Assembly (NCBI RefSeq): GCF_025370935.1
Contig: NC_133489.1
Span: forward strand, 23,861,167 to 23,925,166
Direction: 5' to 3'
Length of the DNA: 64,000 nt
From: Choristoneura fumiferana
Taxonomy: Eukaryota; Arthropoda; Insecta; Lepidoptera; Tortricidae
Positions 1 to 13,370 of this stretch are shown here, one piece after another. The notes beneath the pieces were generated by a model. The model saw only the letters and a list, made by a program, of their open reading frames with translations. It did not search any database and had not been told where the DNA came from. A program made the position numbers and the translations under genes. Every line of letters starts with the position of its first letter. The stretch's first letter is position 1.

Positions 1-2224
1 CCCACCCTCTCTACAAGCTGAAACCGTTGCTTGGAATATCTCAGAAAATTGTAAGTGTAGTACAATTCATAACGAATTTAAAGAGAAACTGTTTACAAAA
101 GGTATATTTGTAATTCACCTGCATCCTTTTAACCATGAATCTCTAGCACTGGAACAACATTTTTTGTTTTACGACTAAAATTATTTTTTTAATTAATTAC
201 AATTCTTTTGTAGCAATATACTTTCTTAACTCGGTCTCTCGGCCTCGCTACATAAGCACAAAGCTCTCACACAAGCCAACTGTTTAGAAAAGGATGTACC
301 TAACTGCAAGTGTAGTAGCTGCATGAGCGCAATTAATCTGCGAGATTGCAGCTACCGTGTGAGCCGCGACTCGGCCTGCCGCCCACACTGCCGCCCGGCT
401 TTTGTCCCGCGCCGACATGATGGATCCCGTCTCTCGGACGGATCCTGTGAAAGGAACTCAGTTTCACTGATGGCTAAGCAGCGGCTGCCTGGAACGTGCG
501 ACTTGGATTTCCATCTCAGGACACAATTATCGGACTCAATCGTTATGAGTAAAGTTATGTGGCAGTGAGTGAGAATGTACGTTTAATATTTCTGGTGATG
601 TTTTTCATCAGTTTTAATGTACATGTCTTTCCAAAGTTACGCAGAGGTAGAACGTATGATTTTAAACAAATTAAAAAACAAGGAAGGGACACCTATAAAT
701 AATTAAGTATGCAGTATAAAGTACCGTGAATATTAAAGTAAATTTTGAAGATTAATGATTTTTGAACTCTTTTTCTTGTAGGTACTGTGAGACCTTACAT
801 CTTGCTAAGTTTTTATAATTATATGACAGTAAATAGCAAAAAATGCAGAGTGATAGGTCTGATTTCTCCAGCTTCTGTATGCCCATATACTTCACTACGG
901 AAACCCATAAACTTTGTTTTTTTTTACAAATACAAGGCAATACAAAGCATTACATATTAATTTTAACTTGATATCCTCACGCATTCATAAGAAAAAGGAT
1001 CTTGACAGTCTTGACAGACAATCGCACAACAAAGTGATCCTGCTAAACTTCTAAAATTAGAGTTTACTGTTCGTAGTAAATGAAAGCAGAAAACAATATT
1101 TCAATACATCTCCAACCGAGCGAGCTAAGCTGTTCTGAATAAAAAGCGCAGTCGGCGCGATCCCGTTATTGCCTCGTAAATTATCGCCGGCGCATGAAAT
1201 AGTCGCTGACTGCATGGGGTGGGAGGGGGGCGGAGAAAGTGCAGTATCAGCATGCTCACACAAAACCTAAGGCTTCCCATGAATTTTCCTTTTATTGCTG
1301 TTGTAAAAATTACTGTTTGTTGTACTTTAAATAAAATACTTGATTGATTTAGGCGTTTCTTTGCGGAGGTCCAAATTAATGAACTCCATCCAACCTTTTC
1401 GCCTCGTTCTTCCGCTAGCCCACGTGCACGACAGCTATGTAAGTAAAAACGTAAAGTAAAAAGTAAAAATAATCTTTATTGCCAAAAAACCTAGGTCAAT
1501 ACAACTCACAAAAAAAAACCATACCATGTCTATGAGACTTATTTGTATAGGTACTTATGTTATCTTATCACGCACCCCGGCCAATATGGCATATGTGTTG
1601 AGGTATGTGGAAGTGGAAGGGTAAGGGTGGTCTCCTCTCCTCTCAGGATAAGAGACTTTGAGTTGTAGTTTCCAAGCAGGCTCAGTAAGCGAAAGTTTTT
1701 TACTTACAACTGCAACGTCTCCATCCATGATGATATTTAATTCATGTCCCGAATGGGCATTTTGGTGTTGACAACGTCTTAATTCTGTACGATTGCTCTT
1801 TGCCAGCGGGCTACGCGCGGCCTCATAAACATATATCTTTACTCGACTGCGGCCATGCCAAATGAGTATTGCGTTTGTTACGAACGATTTTATTTTATTC
1901 GTATCTCAATTGATGAGACACAATGTCGACACACTATCAGTAAGCGTAGTTACGAACCAAAACAATGTTTAATGGCTTTGCCAACTTACACAAAGTTAAT
2001 AGTTCAATTTGTTCTATTCGATAATTGATGTAAGGCTATTGCAAAAGTGGGGCATTTTAAATTATCCCTGTTAATTTCGGTATTATTTAATCTCGGCCAC
2101 GGCAGTCCTCCAGTCATGATAGCTTACGAAACAGCTCGCACGTCGACGTCATCAATACATGACAATGGACACAGACATTGGATATAAATCCCTGAACACG
2201 ACACCTCATTCGCAATATAGTAGT

Positions 2225-2420
2225 CTGCAATCTCTTTAAAGTCGCTGCACTCCGACAGTGTTCGTGGTCGTCGATTGAGGATCAGTAGTGAACTTTCATG
2301 ATGATTTTCTTGAGAAAATATCTTGCGTGAGGTACTCGGACCTTAGTCGCCTATTACGACACCCCGAAAAGAGATGGGTCCATCCTATTCCAAACCGGAC
2401 ACGGCATGGACTAAGTAGCT
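2225..2420 (+). repeat. Dispersed repeat copy (GTCGTCGATTGAGG family)
   Basis: The segment begins with a motif (GTCGCTGCACTCCGACAGTG, then GTGGTCGTCGATTGAGG) that recurs near 12,998-13,040 and, reversed, near 58,550. It continues into CGCCTATTACGACACCCC, a phrase that I recall from dispersed lepidopteran repeats. It is probably a decayed non-autonomous retroelement. Boundaries are approximate. Confidence 0.4.
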
Positions 2421-5400
2421 ACGTATCCGCATGGAGTTGCAATCCTTTCTACCTGAAGTTACGAGCTAAAGCAGGTTCATGATGCCGTAAACATATCGCC
2501 GGCGACACTGGCTGCAGGGAGCGCACACAAAGCCGGCAATCAGTAACTTGCTGCGGCATAATAAATCAAGCGTCTATCTGCAGCCAGGAGCCGTCACACA
2601 CACACGCACGCGGGTGCGCGCGCGGCGGGAGAAGAATCGATCTCCGAGACGTGAGCGACTATCGATCGCCGATTACTGAGTTTGGTATGGTTGATTACCT
2701 CACCGCTCCGCTGCCCGCCCCGCCGCCCGCTGGCATCCAGCTCACGACCTGAGAACAGAGGTAATCGAGCGAACACGATAAGTAATTTAGGTATTTGCGC
2801 TGCGTATTAGACGCATGCCGGGCGGGCCGCCTGCACCGATGCTTTGTTACTAGCGTCATGTGGCACATAAGTACTATGCATATGGTAGGATGTGTATGGA
2901 GCCCTTTGTGAATTCCGTCTTCAGATGCCAAACTAGTTTCACTGTGTTGATACTATTTGGCGGATTATCTGTTCCTATTACCATGGTAGTGCAATGATTG
3001 GTTACAATACAAAGACATCTGAAAATAACATCATAATCAACATTTAAATTATGATCATCTCTGGCTTACCTATACACGTAACATTGAGCTATTTACGCGC
3101 GGGTGCAGTATAAATTGACTTCACGCAAACAAAATAGTGCTGCTTGACAGTGTTAGATATAAGGACTTGGTTCCCCCTCAACTTTTTCCTTTTTTTTATT
3201 TTTTTTATCAGTATAACTCCTAATACATTTTCACTTTTGTCAAGGAATCGCAAGTTGATCAGATATTGTATAAGTATAAAATATAAAAGTCCTTATACAC
3301 AACAGCCATAGACACAATATGTGTAAGTTTAGTTGTGTAGTTATTACAAATACTAACTTAATAAAACGAATGTCAACGCCAACTCTAGGCGAGCAGCCCG
3401 ACGTCTGCCCCGCGATACAGATTCATTGATTTACGAAAAAGATGCACACGAGTGCGATAGTTCATCCACTATCACCCAAACCCGCCCCCCCCCCCCCTTC
3501 CGCTTAATCCCGGCGCGGATACTCTTAGCATAATTGGACGACTCAAGCGCTTTGTCGCGCCGCGAAGCAGCCCGTGCTTTGTTGCCCGCAGGATTGCTGC
3601 GCTCAGCATGGGGAGATTTAGGTAGCTTTACGAATAATACTTCAGGTAAGTCAAATCCACTCGTGATAGCCAAGTGGCCTCGACAAATGGCTCGCATTCT
3701 AAATTGTCCCAAATTCATGTGCGCAATTATATTTGAAAACAACGACCAAACCCTCGTGTAAACTACGAGGAAAATGGCATACATCAGAAAAGTAGAGGGA
3801 CACCTAGTTCGCCGCAGATGATGAGATGATAAAGCCAAAAATATCAAGACCAACCATGAAAACAGAAAAACTGAAATACAATAACTTATCAATTGACGCA
3901 GTCAAAAAGCAAACGAACGAAGAAGTGACAATTGAGAATCTGAAAAGAGGTAACTTGCGTAATTAACAAGATTATGGTGCGGGTGATCCGACGCGGGGGG
4001 CGCGGGCGGCGCCAATCAAATAAACGGCCAACTTTGCCGTTCATTACTTGATTTAATTCTGATATTTTCCTGTTCCTAATTTCTCTCTAGAATTATATTT
4101 AAAGAGGCCCGTTCAACTCGTGATTAAATGTCGCTGAAGAATGTGAGCATCCGCCGTAATTGAGCGACGGCGGATTTAATAACGCGGCGCGGGCACAATG
4201 AAGAGGTGTCAATACAATACGAGTACCGGCGGGCTCCGGCGGCTAATTACATCTCAGACGGCACACTCTGCTGGTTACCATTTGTAATGTGCTATTGTTT
4301 GATTGCATATTATAAGTAATCATACGATAGTGACAGAACAATAGTGACTGTTTCCAACCGAAGAAACTGGCTGATATATGATGACGAATGACAGAAAAGT
4401 TCTACAATGATGAATTTATTCTTATCATAGAAATCTACATAGATGTTCATCTAGTTTTAAATCTTAGCACTAGCATCAATGTCGCAGAAATGTTTCAGAA
4501 GATAGAATTTTTTATATTTTGGTTGATGAGACCTCCATAGCTACCCTCACACGCGAAAACATCAACGCTGAACGTGTCAGTGTCAACAACGGCCAAGCCA
4601 TTTTAATTGAATATTACTAAACCTTACATTATAGGTAGCCCCACGCTGAACTCTCGCGCTTATCGACCCGGGCAGAGCCCTCGCAACTGCCAGCTGTGTA
4701 GAGTTACTGTTCATTACGATACGACCATGGAATACCTCAGTGGAAAGCCCTGTCTTAATTGTTTCACAACGAGTAATTTTTACCCGCCTTCTCTACGCAG
4801 GCTACTGTTGCGGATTACTAAATAATTGCATCGATAACCTAACTGCCTAACTGGCTCTGATTTAGTTTCAAAAAGCTTATCTCATACTACCGTTGCACGA
4901 CACGGATTGTTAGAAATTGCATCAAGTCGGCTACACGCCGCCAGTTGCCTCTCGCCAGAGGCGGCAGGGGAATCTCCCCTGCTCAAAGCTGTAGCTTTAG
5001 GTGTACCTAAGAGCCTGGAAATTACAATAATAAGAACTACTTCGAAACAAAACAGAATAGATCTGTTTTTAGCTCAGGTGTAAATGTTATAGAATCTTAG
5101 TTCATTTCATTTCATAGCAGTTCGTTGAGTGCTTTTAGATATCTCGCTTCGTCTTTTCAGAGTATAAAAATATACGGTTCATCTTTTTTAATAACCGACA
5201 GGAGCGACTATAACTCACGCAAGTAGTCGGAGTAAAATATTGCAAGGAGCACGGCAATAATTTATCTCCGCAAAATTCTTAAGGCGACTGTCGAAATATT
5301 GTATAAATCCATTAATATGTAACGTATGTGCGCCGTGGAGCTTCGGCTTCTTACCTAAAATGACACACACTAGATTGCACACGGGCAGATAAAAGCTTAC

Positions 5401-5655
5401 AAAAATGTCGCGCTGTCGGATCGTCGGCCTTAGCGGGGAAGCAATAGGGGCGGCTCGGCGGGCGCGCCGCGCGCCTCGCCGGTGCGGCGGAGCGGACGCG
5501 CGCACCGGGCCGTGCCGTGCCGTGAGGCGATACGAGTGCGGCCGCCGCTGCTGGGGACGGCGCGCCGCGGGGACGTGGCGCTGGGATTATCGGCTGGCAG
5601 CCGACTGGCTTGCCATCGGAACAATTGCGGTTCCAATGCTCACTCTATCAATTTA

Positions 5656-6180
5656 AAAAAACCGGCCAAGAGCGGGTCGGACACGCCCGAAATAGGGTTC
5701 CGTAGCCATTACGAAAAAAATAAGTAATATTTTTCTAAGGATTTCGTATTGTGTACGGAATCTTCCAAGTTTAGGTATATTTTATACCTCAGGCTGCTAT
5801 TTATTTACTCTTAAACGACTAATAATTCTCAAGCAATCTTAGCTGCTATAACTTTTCTTGTAAATTTGATATACTTACTACCATCCTGAAGTTTTACAAA
5901 TTTTTCCACCCAATAGTTTAAATTTTAGAAGGGGCGGACGCTCGATTTTAATGAAAATTTACACTTTAAAGTTAAATATTTCGCAAATAGGATCACTGAA
6001 TCGAAAAATCTATCTGGCAACCCGCAATGGTTTTAAAAGACCTATCCAACGATACCCGACACTAAAGGGTTCGTCGAGAAAAAAAATCACTCCCGCTTTA
6101 CGTCTATGGGAGGTAACCTAAAAATTTTTTTTACCTTTTTTTGTTTTACCACTTTTTCGGCGTGACTGATATCTATAATT
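5656..6180 (+). repeat. Lepidopteran interspersed repeat (CCGGCCAAGAGCGGGTCGGAC core)
   Basis: The copy starts with AAAAAAACCGGCCAAGAGCG followed by GGTCGGACACGCCCGAAATA and runs into AT-rich sequence. The same core returns at about 25,443, 40,335, 43,085 (inverted) and 51,745 (inverted). It is one of the most common lepidopteran dispersed repeats. It encodes nothing that I recognise. The right boundary is uncertain. Confidence 0.65.
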
Positions 6181-6805
6181 ATGTCAAATTACAGCTTTCT
6201 AGTACTAACGGTCTTGTTACTTAGCATTGTTATAGTTATAGTTTATAGTCCAAACATGGTTGGAAAAATGACTACTTGAAAAGCATTCACTATTACAGCA
6301 TAGCGTTAAGAATTAATGAGAATAGTCTACCTACTTGTGGGCCGCAGCGAAAGTAACGTGCCCGTATCAGTGATGAGGGGCAAGGGTGAAGTATTTCCTG
6401 CGCAGATGGCTTTATCCGTCCAGTCGCCGGGCACGGCGCGGGGCACGGCGCGCGACTTTTATTGCCGCCGTGCAATGGAGTGCCCGGCGGGGATCCCGGC
6501 AACGAGACATGGTGCACACTTTGATTCAAGATTGCATTTGAACGAGTCGGACATAATGTAGGTATCACATTACGGCAGAAGCGAGATGTCGGTTTCACCG
6601 TAACGAAATGACTACGTTAGAACTGACCAAGGATAAAATAAATAACAAAATAAAATATTTACTATAAAAAATGCGAAAGTAATTCTATCTGTTTGTCTCC
6701 GGTGCGTGACGAAGGATATAAATAACAACAATTGATATAATTTTCGCAATTTAACGGCGATAAATAGCCTACTGTTATTAATTCGATTTTGATGTATATA
6801 CTTTG

Positions 6806-6826
6806 GGTTAGGTTAGGTTAGGTTTA
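6806..6826 (+). repeat. Short interstitial TTAGG tract
   Basis: GGGTTAGGTTAGGTTAGG contains three consecutive units of the canonical insect telomere repeat TTAGG. It is too short to be a telomere and more likely belongs to a dispersed repeat. Confidence 0.6.
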
Positions 6827-6884
6827 TTTTATAACAAAAGTTGTGTGAAGCTCCATCCTTTAAAATTATATCAAATGTTTGTTA

Positions 6885-7180
6885 TACCGATCATTACTCA
6901 CCCGTTTGTCTGTCCTTCTGTCTGTTACCTCTTCAAGCTTAAAAAGGTTAATCGATTTAGATTAAATTTGGTATATAGATAGTTTGACACATAACGAAGA
7001 ACAAGTTTTTTTCTATCCCGGTAAAATATAGTACACACAAAACCTTATAAAAATGTGAAAGTAACTCCTGTATGTCTGTCTATTACTTCTTCTAGATCAA
7101 ATTTGATATGAAGATAGTTTGAAGGACATTATAATATTTTTTATTGATAGCGATAAACGAATTATTTACAAATGGAGTGG
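6885..7180 (+). repeat. Dispersed repeat with 'CTGTCTGTTACCTCTTC' modules, two tandem copies
   Basis: Two related modules follow each other: CTGTCTGTTACCTCTTCAAG at about 6,920 and ATGTCTGTCTATTACTTCTT at about 7,072. Each is followed by an AAATTTGGTAT/AAATTTGATAT motif and AGTTTGA. Related sequences occur at about 14,690-14,800, 19,650-19,815, 52,385-52,560 and 61,190-61,510. This pattern is typical of lepidopteran retroelement-derived repeats. Confidence 0.5.
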
Positions 7181-7750
7181 CGGGCAACAGCTATTAAACA
7201 CTACGTAAGAAACTCAGTACTCTCAGGAGGTGTCTTACGTAAAACCACAGGCAATTTCACGAACAGTGACCGCTGTCAGGGGGGGGAGGGGGAGGCTTTA
7301 ACTTATCTCGCACCTTAATTAATTAACGAGTGGGACGTCTTGTTTGCTGCTAATTAACCAAACGTAGAGCCGCTCAACGCTCGGGACACGCATTTATCAT
7401 TTTTAATGGGTTTCTTCCAGTACGTTTTGGCAGGATAGGGAAAAAGTTTTTTCTCGCTTTGCCCTTAATTATTAAAGTACTTACTATTAATTTTTGTTTT
7501 GGCAAGTTCCAGTGTATTCACATGTCAAGTCAACACGCAGGATGGAACTGTCCGGTCTATCGGCGATTGCTTTCGATATTCTGTTGTCGTTGCGCTGGAT
7601 ACGGTTTAAAAGAGATGCGATCCACTTTTGCATGATCACATAAAAATCGTCAGCCTCGGACACATTCGAGACGTGTTACAGAACCGTCGCCCCAGCAGGA
7701 CCCCGAAGGCGTCGTTATACTAGTTACGGAGAGCATCATAGGCTTTTAGT

Positions 7751-7830
7751 GTACGGTCACGATCGTTAATTTGGAACTCATTTCGTGAAAAAGTCCTTTG
7801 AGTTGTCATACAAGTGACTGTACAGTCGAC
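7751..7830. repeat. Partial fold-back element, same family as 61,935-62,047
   Basis: TACGGTCACGATCGTTAATT is followed by AACTCATTTCGTGAAAAAGTCCTTTGA and ends at GTGACTGTAC. The same order of motifs is found in the complete copy at 61,935-62,047. It looks like a shortened, decayed copy. Confidence 0.5.
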
Positions 7831-8139
7831 CCGTCGGCTACCCGTGTAAATAAAAGCCTGACTTAACACTTTGAAAAAGGTGATTTTAACCTGATTTGAA
7901 CAACGGGCACACTCCGGCACACGGATCCGACATACGTTTAGTTTCTTATTGCGTAGTTGCGAAGGCTGATTTCAGTCCATCAATGTAAATAGTTAAGATT
8001 TAGCTAAACCATTAAACATGGCGCCCGATGCAATCATCGTGTTAGAGCTGCAACAAAGCCGCCGCTAGTGTGCCGGCGTGATTGTCCCCTCCCCCCCCCT
8101 TGCATGGACCGCGGCCAGTACACACGGTAAGATACCTAC

Positions 8140-8315
8140 TGACAATTAAACTAGAGTTTGCCAATATCGTTTAAAACCCGAAACAGAAGATCGGTTTTCT
8201 TTCACAACCGCAATGACACATACTTTCCTACGTGTTGTCTATTTGTACTTAATACTATTGTTGTGTCTTGTGTTGTGAATAAATGTATTTTCTTTCTTTC
8301 TTTCTCATATGAATA
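8140..8315 (+). repeat. 3' end of a non-LTR retrotransposon with TTTC tail
   Basis: CAACCGCAATGACACATACT, then TGTCTATTTGTACTT and TTGTGTTGTGAATAAATG, lead into a (TTTC)n run at about 8,290-8,306. A second copy lies in the opposite orientation at about 22,288-22,375. A shared, polarised 3' end with a simple-repeat tail is what a LINE or SINE 3' terminus looks like. Confidence 0.5.
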
Positions 8316-9363
8316 TTTGAATATTCAGGAAAATTTATTATAAGTTTATCCCACAAGGTGGCGGTGACCAACTACCAACCAGGCAACCAGGTTAACCGTA
8401 CGCCCGTTTGTACCTTCGTAGATTTTTTTATACAAAATGTCAATATCGTAGTCGATTCAATTAAATTCACTTTTAACCTATACTTAGGTACAACACTAAA
8501 TAACTATTCATAAACTTGACCAGTGATGTTGAGACATACGAGTAAAGAGGGACATTAAAAAGAGGTAAGTAGATAGGAAGGAAGAGGTAGGTATTTAGAG
8601 TTATAGGCCACCAGTGTCTTTAAACTTTAAGAGTTAGACTTCTAGTGTCTTGGAGAAATAAACTTTATTTGACCTGTTGAATGTTGCATTGAAGTTAACG
8701 GAAGTCAAAAATATTTTTCAAACACAACCATAAACCTAATTATTTAGATAATTTGCATATTAATTAAAGCAAAATATAAATATAATTTTTATTATCATTA
8801 ATTATTCAAAAAGCGGCAAGCACTCCGTGAATTTATTAATTAATTAAAGGTATACTGTACGCACAACCAAAAAGTAGGCACTCGACCGAGCGCTTTTGTA
8901 CAAAGATCAAAGGCGATGTGACAATAATGCAAATTACGTTGTTAGAGGATGGCTTCTTGGAGCTTTACAACAGTGTTTTTAATTTCGCTCTTGTATTTTA
9001 CGAATAAAGTCAAGATAAAGCAAGAATTCTGATCGCAAAGAACACAATGTGCTGCGCGCTCGCGGCGTAGGTACCTACACGCCGCGATCTCCCGCTTGCT
9101 CTCACATCCGAATTAGAGAGGGTTTGCATGTTATGTTGCTGTTTATGGCTTAATAGCATTTTATATCAAATACTTACTTTCCAGCATAAAAGTAGGTAGC
9201 GTATTTAATTTTCATAAATATCAGTCAATTGGATTAACCACGATAACCTAATCAACTTAGAAATGTTAAAATATAACATTGTCATTTCAAAGTTCAGTAT
9301 CTCAAAAACCGCAAGGAAACTCGGTTTTTCGTAAAAAAACCGCATTAAAATCAATTTAGGCTG

Positions 9364-9550
9364 GGTTCACACGGCACAGTCCTGCTCGATTTTATATCGT
9401 ACACGTTTCATCGAATAAGTAATGGCATGTTGAATAACACGTCGCCGTATAAACGACGTGTGAACGGTTCTACATGAAGTTATATGTCGCTACTTATTCG
9501 ATAAAACGTGTACGAAAAAAAAATCGTGCAGGACTGCGCCGTGTGAACAC
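9364..9550. mobile_element. Fold-back MITE with about 60-bp inverted arms
   Basis: The left arm GTTCACACGGCACAGTCCTG...ACACGTTTCATCGAATAAGTA (9,365-9,422) is matched in reverse by TACTTATTCGATAAAACGTG...CAGGACTGCGCCGTGTGAAC (9,491-9,548). There is no coding potential. This is a non-autonomous fold-back element. Confidence 0.75.
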
Positions 9551-10544
9551 GTTACAGCCTCATCCGTTTGAGATGCCACAGACTGAAATACAGATAGACC
9601 CTCTATTTGCGTCGAGATTCAACCATCTAAAATGAGAGCTTTGCTTAGAAGAGGGCTCTGCTAACCCTGCCTGGGTAATCATAGATACCTATAAATTTGT
9701 ACGGAACCCTCGGTGCACGAGTGCGAGTTAATTCTGAATGTGTGCGCACAACTTAATTCTACCTCGAATGCCTTGGATGTATTCACTTAAAATCACAAAA
9801 ATACTTAGTTTATTTGTTCAAATGAAAGTACAGTTATTTTTCTGCCGCTAAAATAATCCACATTTCGTGTGCATTAGCCTTAGAGATACTGGGTAATAGC
9901 ATCGCAAACTGTTCGCAAAGACTAAGAGTAGATCGCGATTGTAATTAAGGCGCTATTCGGCCTCGAGGGACGGCCGGTATCAGCGGAGATGAGTTATTGC
10001 TGGTGTGTGAATTATTAGCGTTATCCGAGCGGCGAGCAGCCAGCAGCCAGCAACTGGCAGACGGCAGCCGGCGCGGGTGCGACTCCGCTACGGGGCGGAG
10101 GTTGCTGTCAATATTAAATAGGGGATTACAACTGCTTGCAACTTAGCACTAGCTGGAGTTAGTCCTCCTATTATCAGCTTGTAGTGCGGCATTGCCGTCG
10201 TGTTGGTTTGTGACGGAAAAATGTGAGATTGAAGTCGAGACAATACTTTAGAGGAATTGATCTTGAAGTATTTTCAGAAAATAAAGCTTTGTGAATTTAC
10301 TTTAAGATTTGTTTGTTGTTAATGAAATAAAAAAAAAACGCCCGAAAAAAAACACGACAAAAAAACACCGCCATAATGACATCTAATAAGTAAAAAATAA
10401 TTATGCACTACCTAGTTGTTGCCCGCGACTTCATCTGCGAAGAATTCGTTTATCCCTATCCCGCGGGGACTATGCTGATTTTCCGCAAAATTAGCCTATG
10501 TTAATTTAGTATAAGTACCTAGTAGTATTTTTTTTATGTAAGCG

Positions 10545-10815
10545 TCGTCGGTGTCGGGGGACCTCTCTCTCAATCAGACGATTGTGGGTTCAAATCCAGG
10601 CTCGCCCCTCTGAGTTTTTTAAAAATGCGCGTGCGAAATAACATTTGAAATCTACCACGTGCTTTACAGTGACTGACAACATTGCGAGGAAACATGCACT
10701 AAACCTGAGAAGCAATTCAATAGTGTGAATTTAACAATCGGAACTACAGGCCCAAGCGCTCGCATCCTGAGAAAAGGCCTACATCGAGTAGTGCTATGTG
10801 CATAGGCTTGCATAC
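10545..10815 (+). mobile_element. tRNA-derived SINE (lepidopteran type)
   Basis: A pol III B-box-like GGGTTCAAATCC at about 10,590 is followed by TTGCGAGGAAACATGCAC and GAACTACAGGCCC. A CTGAGAAAAGGCCT motif follows near the end. This order (tRNA-like head, 'GAGGAAAC.TGCA' body, 'TGAGAAGGCC' tail) matches common lepidopteran SINEs. A related copy lies reversed at about 19,905-20,095. Confidence 0.6.
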
Positions 10816-11420
10816 GTGTTGTTGAAAGGCATGTTTCTAAAATGACGGTCCTAAGTTTATTTAGACATGTTGCAGCTCCCGCGTGTTAGGTACATTCCCA
10901 CACGTCTTCGCCTCATTGTTCTCGCTATGTCTAACGGAATTATTTAGTATTATTTGTGCGCAGCATTAGCGGGCATTGCGGGGGAGGGGGGAGTGACGAC
11001 TGGCGGACCGGAAGTGATCCAGATCAGCGTAAGCCGGCGCACAATGGGCTCTTGTGTACGGCGCCGCTCCCGCGCCCGCGCCCGCGCCCGCCCCCGCTCC
11101 CGCCCGCGCCTGGAGCCTATTACACTTTCAGGAGGCATCCGCAGCCGACTTGGTGTTACTTAATCATCTTAAGTTGGGTTGTTTGATGCGAATATCCAGT
11201 CTCTTGAGCCGCGGCAGGAAGGCTCGGGAATAAACGGTTTTACATCCTCTCTCTCAACTAAGTAGTTAAGGATAGATATAATGCTTTATTTATTTATCAT
11301 TATCATCCATGTAAATAGCTATTGCATGGTATCATCCATGTAAAAGCATGGGCGGTGAAGAAAAAATACTCTTTCAGTGAGGAGTTTGTAATTTTGAACA
11401 TGAAACTACCGTGAGACTCA

Positions 11421-11699
11421 CTCATATTAAATAATATTGTAACGGATAACTCACGTCTTAAACCGAGTTTAGCTCGACGTGTTTCGGGCCATTTCGTAGC
11501 CCTTCTCAGGAGCACGCGACTCGGCGGCTGCCGCAACACGCACACTACGCGCCACCGCTCTGCTCGCGCGACTGCCCGACGAAGCCCGGTGACGAAGTCG
11601 CGTGCTCCTGAGAAGAAGGGCTACGAAATAGCCCGAAACATGTCGAGCTAAACTCGGTTTAAGACGTGAGTTATCCGTTACAATATCATTTAATATGAG
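11421..11699. mobile_element. Fold-back MITE with about 100-bp terminal inverted repeats
   Basis: The left arm from CTCATATTAAATAATATTG through AACTCACGTCTTAAACCGAG and CTTCTCAGGAGCACGCGACT (11,421-11,522) is repeated in reverse from AGTCGCGTGCTCCTGAGAAG to CAATATCATTTAATATGAG (11,598-11,699). The loop is about 75 bp and GC-rich. No transposase is present. Confidence 0.8.
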
Positions 11700-11785
11700 G
11701 AGTTTGTACATTATGTGCTACCGCGTATATCACTGGATTCATATGAAGTTTTAAACTTTCGAGATTCTTACTCAATAAATATATT

Positions 11786-11942
11786 ATTATCTCGGAATTT
11801 AATCACGACTTCTATTTATTGCAATCACCTCGACGTTTCGACCCCATTTCAGTCTACTCGTGACCACGGCCGCTGCAATATGGTCAAAACGTCGAGGTAA
11901 TTTTAGCAATAAATAGTAATCGTGATTACACCACGAGATATA
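11786..11942. mobile_element. Fold-back MITE (CCTCGACGTTTC family)
   Basis: Inverted arms (AATCACGACTTCTATTTATT with CACCTCGACGTTT, versus AAACGTCGAGGTAATTTTAG with AATAAATAGTAATCGTGATT) flank a loop containing GTCTACTCGTGACCACGGCC. The arm ACGTTTCG and this loop motif recur at 56,270-56,481, and a partial copy lies at 22,715-22,770. Confidence 0.75.
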
Positions 11943-12989
11943 TTAGTCAACCTATTTGTTTTTAACACATGGATTTACTAACACATATTTTTTGTATATT
12001 GTAAGTTTTTATTTAGTTCGAATATTTGTTAAATCCTACCTTGAGGCACGAATATACCTACTGTATAACAATGCAGCAAAAAGCTTGTTTTTTTTTCACA
12101 AAAGCTTGCTTAAAGTATAAAATTTGTTACAAGTTTTTAGTAAATCCTTTAAACAAACTTGGTATACACGATCTACCGTAAAACTGTGTGTCGAACTCCA
12201 TCGCGCCGACTGCAAGCGGCCGAACAGCGCTATCACAACTTTATGAAGACGGGTAAAAGAAGAACATTCACAAGAAAGTCCATCTCGGCCGGCGGGACTC
12301 GCTCGGCAAATAGATCGCACCTCGTCAACTTTTCTCATTTCCGGGCAGACAAAGCGGGAAGTCATTAGATGTACGTCGTGCCGTGCTATCAGACGATCGG
12401 CCAGCGCTGCGCTCCATCAATAGAGTCACGACTCGTGTTTGTCCGTGCTGCATTGTACCCCGAGGCACTCCATTACAGCGATGAGACAAAATGCGAAATA
12501 CATAGTTCTAAATAAGACCTTATCTACTCGACAGTGAAATCAAACCGACTGAATTTAAATGAAAACTGCAAAATTCATCCTACCGATTGTTTGCTTTGTA
12601 GTACAGCTCGAATATTTCCGGGCTAAAGCTATATAACGAAATGATTTTTTGCTGAAATTAATTTGAATGGAACATCCAGACAAAGGGACTCCCGGAGGGA
12701 GGGAACATTCCGAATTACGGGCCAATTATTCCGAGCATATTACCTTTTTATTGGTCCACATTGTTCCGTTGTGCGCGGAGCGATTAATTTGATTGGTCAA
12801 ATTGACATTGCATGGTATGTCCTACACTTTATTATTTAATCAGAATTTGGTACCGGTAACCATTTTGATATCAACTTTAGTACGGACACTCGAACTGTTC
12901 GTCCTGCTCGCACCAGTTCCTAGTTGGCACAGATGACCGCAAAAATACTTAATTACAAAGCAATAAAATAAAAAAGCTAGATATCTTAA

Positions 12990-13370
12990 TCTTGTTCTAA
13001 GTCGCTACACTCTTAAAGTGGTCGTGGTGGTCGGTTGAGGTTAACGTGTTGGAAAAATAGTGTGGTGGTTTTCATTTGCCCTCCGTACCGCAGAGCTGGG
13101 TCGGCCTGGTCCTCAATGTGTCGCTATTCACAGTGGCGAAGCGTCCATATGTCATAATAGAACAACATCACATACAGAATTTATGAAAGATGTAAGCGAT
13201 CTTTGTTTTGGCTTTACCACGGAAATATCTGACGCCACGCCACTGCTATTCACTGAGCTAGTCAGACATAAAGTACCAAAAACAGTCGGTCTGCTAGCTC
13301 CTCGGATAGGCCTGTCCTCGTCCAGCTGGCTCGCAGCGCGTCGCACATAAATCATGCCGCGTGAATCTTG
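12990..13370 (+). repeat. Dispersed repeat copy (GTCGGTTGAGG ... CGCAGAGCTG family)
   Basis: GTCGCTACACTCTTAAAGTG, then GTGGTCGGTTGAGG, ATAGTGTGGTGGTTTTC and CCGCAGAGCTG occur in the same order, reversed, at about 58,395-58,560. The 96-residue frame through it (13,060-13,350) has no recognisable domain. I read this as a repeat, not a gene. Confidence 0.4.

Noticed and set aside
6806..6826. Telomere or telomere-adjacent DNA
   Set aside because: There are only three TTAGG units with no extended array.
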